Assembly: GCA_005406025.1 (NCBI GenBank)
Contig: BGZK01000072.1
Location: 496,001 to 560,000, forward strand
Source of the DNA: Eumeta japonica
Taxonomy: Eukaryota > Arthropoda > Insecta > Lepidoptera > Psychidae
Direction of reading: 5' to 3'
DNA: 64,000 nucleotides
The notes under the pieces are model-generated. The model did no database searches and was not told the origin of the DNA. It saw only the letters and a program-made list of their open reading frames with translations. This document shows, one piece after another, positions 10,820 to 22,876 of this stretch. How positions within the stretch are numbered: the first letter of the stretch is position 1; the number at the start of each line of letters is the position of its first letter. The position numbers were made by a program, and so were the translations under genes.

Positions 10820-11110
10820 TATTATTTATTAATACTTCCACACGGCCGGAGTCGCCGATCGTCCTCGATAAAAGAAAACATTCATCTTTAAAATCTCGGA
10901 GTAAGCGCGAGCGAAAATCGATTTCGCTCGCGTCGTACCTCGTACAGTCTCCGATGCGGCCGATATTTTACGACTGCGGCGTCCGCAGCCGGCCTTACGT
11001 TTAATCTCGCCGCTGGGCGCGGGCATCTCATTTTTGCGGTGGCAGCGCCGGGCCCGCCGTCGCCGCCGGTTATTTGTCAATCCGAGGGCGCATCTCCCGT
11101 GCCGGTTTTA
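10820..11110. other. CpG-rich island with nested palindromes
   Basis: The strongest island of the first 12 kb. CGCGAGCGAA at 10906-10915 is inverted at 10923-10932 around AATCGAT. CTGCGG at 10974-10979 is inverted at 10983-10988. Runs such as GCCGTCGCCGCCGG follow near 11055. Both strands are open over parts of it because of GC richness; neither frame resembles a known protein. Could be an enhancer or a distal promoter. Confidence 0.4.
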
Positions 11111-11119
11111 CTCTGTTTG

Positions 11120-11540
11120 GCGTAAAAATTTATATGACACACCGTTTAACTATATATTTTTGCCTGACACCGATAAAGTTTTCACTTTAGATGTGTGATA
11201 GAGGGACCACACATTCACTTCGCTCTATGTGGGTGGAGAGCGGCTAAGTGCGAGAGTCTAACGGCATCTCTAGCGCACGTGATATATAGACTGTTTAATG
11301 TATGTGATGCAAGTTTGTTAGTGCACACTTACATCACAGACATTGTGTTGCCGGTAGATTAGTAAGATATTAGATTTTTTGGTATGGTCCGAAATGACAC
11401 TAAGAACAATGTTCTTGTTAAAACAATATTTGTAAACAAAATGAGGCAATATGTATAGAAATAAAAACGTTATACACAAATTTTTATTCTTTATTGTGTA
11501 GAAAAAAGAAAGACATTTTAAACAGTTTTCTTATTATATA
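11120..11540. other. unassigned AT-rich DNA
   Basis: No recognisable gene or repeat. Confidence 0.55.
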
Positions 11541-11544
11541 TTGT

Positions 11545-13190
11545 GTAAACTATAGATTTCCACATGGTTACAAGCCTTGCATATCTCTCTTGCTTCGCTG
11601 AAATTCATCAATTTTTTCATGCAATATCGTCGGTTTTGAATGTTTTAAAGTTTACCTTTTTTTTAATACGCCACCAATTTAGCCTTCCTAGAATTTTCTA
11701 GAATGATCCTTGCCGACCTTTCCGTCACACACATTCGCTCTATAGATTTGTTTCATCAGTCTACTTTTAGTCATCCTTTCCAGATGGCCAAAGTACCGCA
11801 ACCAACCTTTTTCTAGTCTAATCACTACATTTTTTTTTCAAACCACACTACTCTCTAACATCGTACATATATCTTTCAAAGACACTCCTCCACAATTACG
11901 CACAGATCGCATCTGCACCGCTTTGATTCTATTTATATTTTCCTTCTGCCATACTCTACTTTCACTACTGTACCGTACATCAACGTAAATATCAGGATCC
12001 CATCATAGAATTTGCTTTTTGTAAGACACTTTTACTATTCATAATAGCAAGCGAGGCTTCATTCACTTTATTTCCCGCATCCACTCTCCTTTCAATGTCA
12101 CTATCATGTTTACGATCATTAGTAAATAAACCCTTGGGTATATAATATACTTGTATACAAACTCTTTCACTTGTTCAACTCTTTCATGTTCTTTATATAA
12201 CGCACACACTCGTACTTTCCTTTTTTCAAAAAATGTAGCCTTAGTCTTGTTGACATTTACTTTTATACTTCTTTTCTTTACAAAACCATTCATTTTATTT
12301 ACCATCTCCTACAACTCGCACGCCGACGGCGCAAGGTTTACTCAGTAGTTGGTATACAGAAAGCATTTGACAGACAGCTCATCCATTCTTAATCCACACT
12401 CATGATCTTTCAAATCATACAAAAAGCTATCCATGAATATCTTACATAGCCACATCTATGTAATAGCCAGAACTGTACATCCATGTTTGACACCCCCATG
12501 AATGTCAAACCTGTCAGTGTACATCCCATTTATGTTGTCGCAGATACTGGAGTCTTTATATAAACATTTCATTGCCTGTATTAATCCACTACTTACCCCA
12601 TGCATGGATGTGGTTCTTCATAAATTATTCTTTTTCACATATATTATAAGTTTATCGTAAGTTTTTTCCAGATCTACAAAAATACATCAAGCTTTTTGGC
12701 CAAGAAACTTTCGTAAATCGCAGAAAAAGACTTGACCCATACACTCCGTCAATTTTCAAATTCCTGCTTTTAGATCCCAGATCTTATTTTTAGCATTGTT
12801 CACAACCCATTTAATAATGGTTTTCGCATACAGTTTGCAGACGACGATGAGAAGACTTATAGGCCGGTAATTTATGCTAGCATGTCGTGAGTCTTTTACT
12901 TGATAAAGGGGTACAAAGATGTCTATGCGCCAATTCTTGGGTGCCCTAAGGATTTTCCAGTATTTATCAGAGAGCCGATACAGTACTTGCCACTATACCC
13001 CCTACGCCCTTCAGCATCTCTGAAGAATCCCTATCATATCCGGCAGCTTTTCCAACTTCCATACGTTTTAGTGCTTTCAGAATTTGGTTCATCGTAATTT
13101 CACTTTCATTATCAATCATATATTCATTTGAAGTAACATTGTCATTTGCAATTGTATCCGCATATTTGCGTAAAAGAATTTCACAACAAT
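11545..13190 (-). pseudogene. LINE reverse transcriptase (decayed), nearly whole RT region
   Basis: A non-LTR retrotransposon reverse transcriptase read on the minus strand, N- to C-terminal from about 13190 to 11545. Pieces in order are MNQILKALKRMEVGKAAGYD (about 13090), a residual R-P-I-S-L-L-like motif (about 12860), FVDLEKTYDK (about 12685), then MHGVSSGLIQAMKCLYKDS and IHGGVKHGC (about 12600-12490). Next come MVNKMNGFVKKRSIKVNVNK (12305) with KTKATFFEK and EQVKEFVY, and finally a C-terminal EAREICKA (about 11590). The order matches LINE RTs whose thumb region carries V-N-x-x-K-T-K and V-E-Q-V-K-E-F-V-Y-L; I judge it RTE-like. Many stops and shifts make it dead. The Y-A-D-D catalytic box is not readable intact. 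A related 3' fragment is at 31944-32165. Confidence 0.82.
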
Positions 13191-13194
13191 TTGT

Positions 13195-14285
13195 TTAATG
13201 TTTTAATTTAAAAATTGTGCACTTATTATCTTATAACATTTGATTTTCGGACATCCATACAGGAAATTTAAATATTTTGTTTCATTTCCTTAAGTTATAC
13301 AATAAAAGATATGAACGTATGAAGTACAGAATAATAGAAAATAACATTTATAGAAATAATAATAACTTAAGTATCTTTGTACATTTAATAAAAATGAAAA
13401 AGTTTCAGCACATTGAGTATTTTGGTTAATCAACTGTTTTTATTTTAGATAATAAGTTATAAAGTGCACAAATATAGTACTTAATTTCTCATTTATGTTC
13501 GTTTGTTTGTTTGCTTATGCACCCATAACCTGAAATCTGTTGACTTATCATATATGTACTTGTGAACGACACTCATTTAGACTAGGCACTTCAATTTCAA
13601 AACTCTTTGCGTTGAATACAAAATGCACAGTAAACACAAAGATCATAGAAGCGTAACATCATTTTCGAATACGGGTGTCAGTTGAAGACATTATTGTGTC
13701 CTAGGAGAACTCTGTGATACAGAACTTTGGAATGTGTTCTGCTTATCACAAAAATTTAAAACACACCTGGAGCTTAATGTCAAATATGAGATTCCACTTC
13801 GAAAGATCACGTTTTACCCTTTCATAACAAATCTCGCATATTAGAAACTCTATGGTTCCCGTAAAACGAGACCCATTATTAGTATTCATAAAATGATCCT
13901 AATGATATAGATTTAAAAAGAATAAGTTAAGGCAGAACTATTCGTAGGTACTTTTAGTCTCGAAAATTTATTAATTGCTATCCTGTCGTTTGTTAATTCA
14001 CAACCATCTTTGGAAGATAGCAACACTGCTCTAGCCGTCATTTAAATATTTTATTCATGGTTTTCTTCATAAATAAAATAAAAAAAATGTACCGTAGCGG
14101 GGCACCTGACAAATACAGAAAATAATTTGTGTAGAAAATATGCATGAAAGAAAGGTTTATTAAACATCATCAAAAACAAAATATTCCGATTTTGTTATAA
14201 ATAAATTATTATTTACTTCAAAATACATAATAATTTCATATCAAAATTAAAAGTTAAAAATGTGTGCCGAAATGAATAACATAAT
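13195..14285. other. AT-rich DNA, nothing recognised
   Basis: No gene or transposon end recognised; the 5' boundary of the LINE is not visible here. Confidence 0.55.
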
Positions 14286-14289
14286 TTCA

Positions 14290-14430
14290 TGCGCTACAAG
14301 TAAAGCTCAGCGCAGTGGGAGAGAGGGACGATCGCCGAGTCGGGTGTGAAGAGAATCGCCGAGTCACGAGCGCGTAGCGGCCCGTCGACACGCCGATATA
14401 TCGTAACAACAGCCGGTCTGACCCGCCGCA
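14290..14430. other. CpG-rich island with 11-bp direct repeat
   Basis: ATCGCCGAGTC occurs at 14331-14341 and again at 14355-14365, 24 bases apart, in a GC-rich block with GCGCGTAGCGGCCCGTCG. Candidate paired protein-binding sites. Confidence 0.35.
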
Positions 14431-14434
14431 TTAG

Positions 14435-15055
14435 ATGTTTCACTTCAAAAACTTAATTTAAGATACACGTTAAGCAATGATTTTTCCCCTAATTAAATGA
14501 GTGGAAAAAACCGCCTTCATCTTGGCTACGCCCATGGTAATGTTTATATATTCATATATTAGTAGCTAAAAAACATAAGACCCTTCATAATGGGGATAAA
14601 CAAATTTTTATCAAAATATTTCATTTACATTGATTTAACTACAGAAAATTGTAATTGCTTAAAATAGAACCTTTAATTTAAACACCTTTACTTCTGTTTA
14701 CATATTTCAAATTTTATAATAACATTTATGAGCATTGCTAGGAAATAATTTAGCATAATGCAAATGCGTCCAGACTTGCTACTCAAGGCAGCAGAATCTG
14801 ATGTAGCGTTGCGTCTTTTTACTCCGCGATAAAAATTAAAGGAAAAGCTGTCACCCTAATTCAAATACATCAATTACGGCAAAATTTTATTCAAACGACT
14901 TCTATATTTTAAATTTCCTATTGTCTACATCATTTGATCGAGCAAAACGAATATCATCATTTACCTTTTTTCGAAATGAGTATATATATAATTTGTTCAC
15001 AATACTAATTATAAAATATTCATTTTCACGAGTGAAAGCTTTAAGTGTTAATTAA
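14435..15055. other. AT-rich DNA, nothing recognised
   Basis: No coding or repeat signal recognised. Confidence 0.55.
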
Positions 15056-15059
15056 TTTT

Positions 15060-15240
15060 ATTGCACGGTCGCTTCAAGGAACACAAACGATAAAAGTTGA
15101 ACGTGCTTAGAAAGCGCAAGTGGGCGTCTCCGACGAGCGGCGCCGGCGAGCGCATCGCGGCGCCGCACGGCGGTCGCGTGCGGGCCGGCGCGCGCGCCGT
15201 TGCAGCGGCCGCTAACACATAATTTATCGTCGTGTAACAT
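15060..15240. other. very CpG-rich island
   Basis: One of the most GC-rich blocks in the window (GGCGCCGGCGAGCGC, GGCCGGCGCGCGCGCC) between AT-rich flanks. A minus-strand 60-codon frame here is arginine- and alanine-rich with no recognisable domain, as expected from GC-rich non-coding DNA. Confidence 0.4.
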
Positions 15241-15249
15241 TGTAAAAAT

Positions 15250-16510
15250 ACGGAACGACGGATTTCACTTGCGTTCGTTAGCTCTCGTTAAATTTTATCT
15301 TCTGTTTCGGATACTGTTTCGTATTATGTTCCCTTACGTCTCTATATTGCAATGAGATTGTGAAACATAAAATAAGTGTGAGTAAGAACTAGAGTTTCAC
15401 AAATAGATTTAAAAAAAAACAAAGACAAAATGTTTAAAGTAAAACAGTCCAGATCGATAGCATTTTGTAAATTCAGAAGTTAGAACGATATTTTTACCTC
15501 AAATTTTTACGCGACGAATAAAAAATAGCAGGTAAAAATTTTTGTCGTTTTCCCGTACCCAATATATATATTGTTAATAAATGAATCATAGTAGCTGATA
15601 ATAAAGGCCATGATACACACAGACGTCGGTATCCCTAGAGGGTACTCATTCAGCTTAACTTTGCCTCGGTACGGAACAATAACAAGATACAAACCTTGGG
15701 AATTAACTCTTCTCTTATCTAACATGTAAATTAGTTAGATAAAAAACAAATAATGTAGTATTGGTACTTTGTATGCTTTCCTGTTTTGTGTAATACATTA
15801 GTTGACTAGAGAGTAACTTAATCTTTTCGTAATACACCACTAAAGTAAAATGCACTTAGTTACAAGTTTGAAGCAAAAATTTTTACTTTATTGTTACGCA
15901 GAGAATGAATTATACATATAAAATAGTGTTTAATATTGGTAAAATAAACGAAGCAATTATTTTTTGTCAAATCTTATCTTTTTATAACTCAAGACTATGA
16001 TGATTTTAGACATATTTTTTTATTCTTTGAGACCGAGAAAAAAATACAATAAACAATTTAACTCATTAATGCCAAAAATTTCCTCCAAAGCGCTTTAATA
16101 TGAAAAATAGCAATAATTTTAAAATGGGTTTCATACAAATGTATCTGTCTTTTTTATTAAAATTTTAATTAAGTACTCAAATTTGATTATAAATTCAAAA
16201 TTAAATGTGTGGTCGCGAGACTCTCGTCAGGAACGATTTTTTTTTCAGTATAAATAATGTAAATAATGAATTTCAAAAAAGAGGAAAGAGAGAAAGAGTA
16301 AGGTCGTACGGGAGGGACATAACGCTTTTTGGTTTCGTTATGACTTCTATCAGTTAACTCTTCCCGCAAACCATGTTAAGAAATTTCGTTCCAATAACTT
16401 TTGGTAAAATCGTGGCTCAGTTTGAAAAAAATAAACTAACAATTTTAAAAAAGTGATGTAATGTAAAAAAATCCTTAATTAAGAACCAAACATTCCATGA
16501 AACTTTTCTA
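15250..16510. other. AT-rich DNA, nothing recognised
   Basis: No gene or clear repeat. Contains ordinary homopolymer runs. Confidence 0.55.
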
Positions 16511-16514
16511 GAAT

Positions 16515-16725
16515 TGTAGGATCCTCGAGATGCAAACAAGCATCGCTGTCCATGGACACTCACAACCCCGGAGGAGTACGTCTCCGGCTTCTGGATTTGT
16601 AATAGGAGTATCTGATAGAGAGGGGATTGATAAAGAGAGAGTGGGTGATGGAGAGTATAATGGCCTACCGGAAGGAACTTTTTACTCAATGGATGAAATG
16701 CTACAACGGAAGTAGTTACTGTATG
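16515..16725. repeat. possible LINE-derived dispersed repeat fragment
   Basis: The stretch beginning TGCAAACAAGCATCGCTGTC and continuing CATGGACACTCACAAC with a GA-rich part resembles a non-LTR retrotransposon fragment I associate with insect genomes. Identification is from memory; no boundaries or target duplication seen. Confidence 0.25.
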
Positions 16726-16738
16726 TCATGTCTGTATT

Positions 16739-16969
16739 CAGTGCCGTGGCCGAGCTAGGGCAAGGCGACGGAGGCGGCCCGCACTGGGTGAGACCCATTT
16801 AGGGGTGACACCCGAATTCATTCGACCGAAAATTGTGATTCACAAAAAATGCACTACAAAGTATAAAACATTATATATCATTAAAGTTTTTCTTAAGCTT
16901 AACAGTTTTGATTTTTAGGGTGTCACTATAAATCCACCCCGGGTGACACCCAGGCTAGCTACGCCACTG
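16739..16969. mobile_element. short non-autonomous hAT-like MITE
   Basis: The left end CAGTGCCGTGGC and inverted right end CAGTGGCGTAGC match at 10 of 12 positions and begin with the CAG(T/G)G word common to hAT ends. The right end also resembles the ends of the 973-3073 element (GCGTAGC). The interior has direct GGGTGACACCC words near both ends (about 16802 and 16940) and no coding capacity. A clear 8-bp duplication is not visible (TCTGTATT on the left, ATTCTGTG on the right), so the flank has mutated or the boundary is off by a few bases. Confidence 0.6.
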
Positions 16970-17146
16970 ATTCTGTGATTCTGTGTGAGAATTTGGTATC
17001 TAACCTGTCGAGCCGGCCCATTTTCGTGCTGCAGCTAAATTATGCCACAGCATGGCTGTACCACTTTAATTCTAATTCAAAGGAATAGTATATCGGTGAA
17101 AACAAGTTGGTTTCCATATAAAGATGTATTTTAATGCATTTTTATA

Positions 17147-17770
17147 GTTCCTTACCTCCAAACGAAAAATCAGAACCCTTATATCATCACTCGTGTGTCT
17201 GTCTGTTTGTCCGTCTATCACAGTCAATTTGTTCTGAATCTACTGGACCGAATCAGTAGACATTTGGTACACATATAGATTTCTGTGATTTAAGAAAGGA
17301 CGTGTAACATAGGTAAATTAATTTTAAATATTAGAATTTTAGAATATTTTAAATATTAGAATTTATAAAAATCTTAAATATATTGTGTGTATTTATAATT
17401 TTAAAATAAAGGAAATGGATGAAAATTGACCATGCCCTACTAGGTCTAAAATTTTGAAAAATACAGATTACAAGAAAAACCTATAATACTAGCAGCCTGT
17501 AGTTCGCTTCGTTTCTATTCATTTCAATGTCGAATACAAAATGAGTCCACTAAATATCTTTGTGCATACTTAGAGTGTATAAGCTTATATATTTTTTTTA
17601 TTTTTGGTCTATCGTAAAAGTTAATAGTACATGTGAGTGGGGCTTGTGTAAAGAATCCACAAATGAATGAACGAAAATAATTTATTTTAAGTATTTAACA
17701 CAAATATATTGCATTGTAGTACAGAGCCTTCGCTCCGCGAATCCGATTCGCACTTGGCCGATTTTTAATA
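17147..17770 (+). repeat. dispersed repeat, 'TTCCG...CACTTGGCCG' family, copy 1
   Basis: Begins near GTTCCTTACCTCC, continues with CACTCGTGTGTCTGTCTGTT and GTCCGTCTATCACAGTC, and ends with CCGATTCGCACTTGGCCGAT. Similar starts or ends occur at 27125, 30650-31320 and (inverted) 48285. I recognise the pattern as a widespread moth repeat but cannot assign its class; no open frame is present. Confidence 0.5.
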
Positions 17771-17779
17771 TGCAAAGTG

Positions 17780-18095
17780 ATTTCATCAGTACATAATTTC
17801 GCCGAGCATGTTTTTTATGTACATAAATAAAAACCAATTACAATTTCATTCTCTCGGTCTAGGTACCGGAAAAATCTCTATCACAGACCCTCCTCCCGTT
17901 TTTATTCTTTATCACTTTTAATAACGCCACAAATTGCTCTTGAATTTTGGTAATTACAATAATCACGAGCACAGAGACGTGAAATTAATATAATAGTTGC
18001 AATTAATGTTTTATTTGATTTAGTACATCTATTATTAGTTTTAGTTTCGTGCAACAAAAATATCACAGCACGTAACTCGTAAATACAACACGGTG
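17780..18095. other. AT-rich DNA, nothing recognised
   Basis: No gene or repeat end recognised. Confidence 0.5.
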
Positions 18096-18099
18096 AATA

Positions 18100-18260
18100 A
18101 TACATGTGGTTGTGTCAGCACGCAATCGAAGGGCATGTCCGCCGCAGAACTTTGACCGCTCGCCGCTAGAGGGAGTGTCGCGCGACATGCCAAAGAAAAG
18201 GCCTACAAATCGCCAGGCTCCAGGGCCACGGCATCTACGTTCGTTCAGACATATAAAGAT
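18100..18260. promoter_or_regulatory. island with CTCF-like word and inverted repeats
   Basis: CCGCTAGAGGGAG at 18163-18175 agrees at 10 of 12 positions with the vertebrate CTCF core CCASYAGRKGGC. Immediately after it is the 12-bp palindrome TGTCGCGCGACA (18176-18187). GGCATGTC at 18132-18139 is inverted at 18184-18191, bracketing the motif. Motif match and palindromes are seen in the sequence; an insulator role is inference. Confidence 0.35.
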
Positions 18261-18639
18261 GGTCAATTTTGTTGCGAGAAATTACTAAATATTACATTCA
18301 AAAAATAGAATTTTACTGTTCACCGTTGTATGAGGAGTGTGGAACAAGCGAGGAGATTTAGGAGATAATCCATGAGATTTTCCACGTGGATATTTTTTTA
18401 TCATGTATTTTATCTTTCATTTGATAAATGATTACATATAGTTTTAAGCTTTTCGTTACATATGATTGAATATTGGGTATTTGTACGATTAAAAATTTTA
18501 ATAATTTATTATGGTCTTTGATTCTTTTCAATTTCTTCAGGCAAACTATCGATAGTATTTTATAAATCTGTATGTACAATGTTATTTCAAGTTTTGTGAT
18601 AAGTATTCATTTCATAACTCACTTACCCCAATTATTCCA

Positions 18640-18884
18640 TTTATAAATTCATTGTTTGTCTGTATGTTCTTTTGTAACGGTTTGACCGATCTTGAAAATC
18701 GGTATACAGTAAGAATATATAATTTTTCAATTAATAAGCCATATGAGGGATGGAGGTTTGGGGGTGTAATGGTGTAAGGTATGGACGCGTGGAAAAGTAA
18801 AGATAGGGGTGTGTGTGTACGTATGAGGAGGATGTTCGGTAAATTTTAATTTAAACTGAGCGAAGTGGGCCGGCAACGGCTAGT
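18640..18884 (+). repeat. Helitron-like fragment, 3' end intact
   Basis: Contains TTTGTCTGTATGTTC near 18655 and ends GGGCCGGCAACGGCTAGT at 18884. The CTAGT end and T-G-T-C-T-G-T-like 5' part resemble the other Helitron-like copies. The 5' end is unclear. Confidence 0.45.
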
Positions 18885-19087
18885 AATAATATGAAATAAC
18901 GAAATTATTACATAAATTATTAAAATGAATATAAATTAATATTATAATATTCACTTTTCCCGTTAATATTATAAAATCTATTAGACTAAATCGTTTTTAC
19001 ATGGATAGAGTATGGTGATTGTCAAAAAGGATGCTTTCTTTACTTTTATTAGAAAATACGTAGCTGAAGATTTAATCTGTATATTAG

Positions 19088-19530
19088 ACTAGCTTCCACC
19101 CGCTTTAGATGGCTTCGTCTTAAACATAGACGCCTTTATCTTAATTATCGGCCAATTACGATTTTAACCATGATGCTGATTGCTATGCCGTTGTCGAATC
19201 CGATGCCGTTCCTGTTCTCGATTCCACTTTGTCTCACTCTTGATTCCGATCGCCGTCACGCTTTTGATTCCGATCTCGATTTAAGTAGATTCCGATTCTG
19301 ATTCTGTTTTCGATCCCGGTCCCGCTCTCTATTCTCATCTCAGTACTGCTTCTTAATCCGATTCTGGTCTCAATTTTCATTCATATAGTCCCACGGTCGA
19401 TTTTGGTCTTGGTTCTATTCTAGATTTCGAACACATCCTATCTGTGTTCTCGGTTCAGCTGCTCGTCCCGTTTGCGATTTCGATTCCATTACCGGTCACA
19501 ATTCCATCTCATAATTTCGTCTCAGTGGCT
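19088..19530 (-). repeat. Helitron-like fragment with hexamer-periodic tract
   Basis: The minus-strand 3' end GCGGGTGGAAGCTAGT (19088-19103) is followed on the plus strand by a pyrimidine-rich tract, about 19170-19510, with words such as GATTCCGATC and GGTCCCGCTC every six bases. Same tract type as in copies A and B. The 5' end is not identifiable. Confidence 0.5.
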
Positions 19531-19539
19531 GAAATATTA

Positions 19540-21390
19540 AACTTAGACACGTGGTGCAAAGAACTTTATTGTAAAGTTATTAAGGGTTAATATTTTTGCT
19601 GTGCATTTATTTCCTTATTTCAAAGCATTTAGACAACTTACGCCGATAAACCAACCAGACATTTAGCATTTTCCGACTATCATTATTGTTATTATGAGTT
19701 CCTACTGAAAACACATCTTCATAAGTCTAAAAGATAACTTATAGCTTAAATAAATAATGTAGTTTTCTATGACTTCCTACAAGTGATATTTCCTACTTTT
19801 GAAATCGGATCAGTAGTTTCAAAAATGATTCTCTAAATCTAAATTTATAAACTTTACTTTCTTATAATATTTATATAAAAAAATACAATGAAGTACTTCT
19901 TTTGTTTAAAAAAAAAAACGACAACAAATCAAATGACAGACTTACACACCCTATTAATCATGAAAAAACACAGTAAAATTATGATCTATATACATGTACA
20001 AGCACACGTACACATATTTGTACCCAAACATACGCACACATATATAAAAACAAATTAATATGGATACTAAAAAAATTAAAAATAGTAATAATTTTTTTAA
20101 CTTTATGAAAATAGGGTAGTGTCATGTATATAAACAGATAAACGGACAATAAACTATCATTTTTGCAATCGCATTATTTCACTGTACACCGATTTTTATC
20201 ACGATCTGTCAAACTGTTCTCATGTTATAAAAGAACACACAGACAGACAGACAAACCTTTAAAAAATCATAGAATCGGGGTCAATAACTTATAAAACATG
20301 TTAATCGCAAAATTTTTCAAAAAAAAAAAAAATGAATGTACAGGCAGACTTAACAAATTTATATTGGAGGATAGATTAAAAATAAAAATTAGTCATTGAT
20401 TGCAAATGATCTGTGTCCTTTCAATGGAATTGAAAAGTACTTAAAAAAATATATATTAGATGAGAAGAATTTCATGTCTTTCTGTTTGTTTGTTTGCACA
20501 CATGTAAATTCTAAATGGATGCCTTTTTAATTTTCTATATCTTTCCCATTGAATAAATATTGAATTTATGTCATTTTATAGATTACATCTAATTTCAAAA
20601 AACTTTTAAAGAGAATAATAACGAATATATAGGAAAAATCACTAGAGTATTCGGTAGAAGTTAAGAGTGGTTCAGGTCAATTCAAAGTCAGACTGAAGGA
20701 AAAGGTGAAAAAAATATAATTCTTACAAATTTCTTTTACGAAATCTTCAATAGTTACAAAAGTTTAAATTAATTTCTTTTACGTCACTGACCGACACAGT
20801 AAAAACGGTTTAATGACGAAAGAAAACTTGAAGAAAGCGGAACTTAGGCATAAAACTTACCTGACCTTTAAAAGCTCCTGATTAAGCTTAAATCCTTTAT
20901 GACTCCTATACACTGCACACTGTTAACGAAAATGCGAAGGTAGAACCACAAAACGCTACGCCCTTGTGAATCACGTTGCACCAAGCAATAAATTCTATTT
21001 TAGCAAAGACGAAAAAATCATAAGGGCTGAATATAGAAGAAGCAAAAATAAGATTAATGATTAGAAAGTAAGTTATAGCTTTTGTCACTTTGTTCTTTAA
21101 CATCAAAAAATAAATTTTTAATACGTTATATTTACAAGTAGTAAGTTTACGTAAATACATAAATTTAAAACTGTAGAGTACAATTCATTGAAAAGAGAAA
21201 TTTATTTATTTTATATGATTTTTTGAAATCTGTTTAGTCCAAAAAAGCATTGATATTATCCATGAACATTCAGATGGGGCTAACTTACCTCCGTATTTGT
21301 TTTCCTTTCTTTTTAATATCTTACTATTTTCAAAAACTTTTACATTGAAATGCAATTTGTTTTCAATGTGTCAATATTAGAAAATTAAGA
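19540..21390. other. AT-rich DNA, nothing recognised
   Basis: Contains short ACAGACAGACAGAC runs (about 20240) and simple A/T runs. No gene or complete element recognised. Confidence 0.55.
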
Positions 21391-21393
21391 AGT

Positions 21394-21592
21394 ACTAGCT
21401 GTCCCGCCCGCTTCGTTGGGTAATTTTTATTTATAAATAAAACGAAGGATTTACGGAATTCGAAAAATGAGTAGCCTAGAACCATCTGCAAATCATTCCG
21501 CATCGAATGGTCCCAGTCCCATGTCTATACGTTTAGTAGTTTTTACGTGATTGGGGAACAAAGACAACCTGTTTTCATTATTTATGTATAGA
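21394..21592 (-). mobile_element. 199-bp Helitron-like miniature element
   Basis: On the minus strand it starts TCTATACATAAATAATG (21592 leftwards) and ends AAGCGGGCGGGACAGCTAGT at 21394. Both ends fit the TC...CTAGT pattern of the Helitron-like elements in this window, and the length is typical of miniature copies. No coding capacity. Confidence 0.6.
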
Positions 21593-21599
21593 TTTTATC

Positions 21600-22870
21600 A
21601 ATATGTAACAATACATATCGAAGATTATGTAATTTCTACCTATTGGCAAACGATTCAGCGCACGGCCATCTCAAAATTAATACACTTAAAGCTCATCATT
21701 TATTGGCCGGACAGCTCTAATGAAGCTTTCGAGAAATAGGTCACTCTTCATCCAAAATTGAATTGCAAAACATAGACATAAATTTTTTAACGATGTCATA
21801 ATCTTTACACGCTTAGATACAATTTATGATCCCCCCGGAAAACGAGTCGGTCTATCAAAAATGTTTTGCTGCCGTTAAAAATAAACATTTGAGTGAGCCC
21901 TAAAAAAATTTATACACCTAATAAAAGAGCGCCATTACGATCCCTATAAAGTGTTGGTCCTCCGTAAATTTCCTTTAGCTCGTTCGGATGCCCGCCAAGC
22001 AGCGGGGCCCGGCAACGGGACGCGCCGAATTGTAAAAACATATTTTTCAGTTATGGCTTACTATGTACAAAAGGTAAAATTAAATTTTAATACAGCCGCT
22101 CAAGATCGTGTTCGTTTCGTATTTGAATGAAACTAATAATTAGGTAGTGATTAAATAAATGCCGATTAATAAACGAAGTTTCAGATGCGAAAACATATTT
22201 TCGAGTAACTCCTTCCGAGAAATGTAAACATAATTTCGAGTATTATGGAAGATTTCTATGCATAATACTCCTTACTGCTTACTGATATAGCTCTCGATTT
22301 GGTTATAATACGATTACAGAAAACGAGAATAGAGAAAAAATCATAAGCATATGCGAACTACTTAAAACGTCGATTAAAACTTTACTCGAATACGACAACC
22401 GAGTGTTTAGTCAAACGTAATCATATTGCAACTTTTAACTTTTGCATAACAACTTTAATCGTTCGTTGCAACAATTCACATACTAGTCTAGGCAACAAGT
22501 TAAAAAACGTGTTAATTCTTCCTACTGCGAATTAAAATACGTGAGATAGGTCATTGAACTCGTTATGATGTCTAAAATGTGCGAAAATTTCAAACCCGCA
22601 CATAAACAACTGCGAAAGCTATAAACAACTAAAATAATCCCAAAAAATTGTGTCTACTTTTTTGAAGATTACTCAACAACTATTGCTGCTAGAGGAATTT
22701 TACGAATAGTTCTTAAAGAGGAGAAAACTTTCAAAACAAAATGTCGACTCTCGAAACTTAATCTTCATTGTTAAATACTTTTCATTTAATATTAAAAACC
22801 GCGCGGCGAGCGCAGTGCCGTTACGCTACCTTGAAACCCACCGCTTATTACAAAAATATTTTTTGTTTCA
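21600..22870. other. mostly AT-rich DNA with a small GC-rich island
   Basis: The island at about 21950-22035 contains GCAGCGGGGCCCGGCAACGG and GGACGCGCCG. A second small GC-rich patch is at 22800-22825. No gene recognised. Confidence 0.35.
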
Positions 22871-22876
22871 TTAAAT

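Noticed and set aside
15058..15240. Arg/Ala-rich 60-codon frame
   Set aside because: Produced by CpG-rich composition; no domain.
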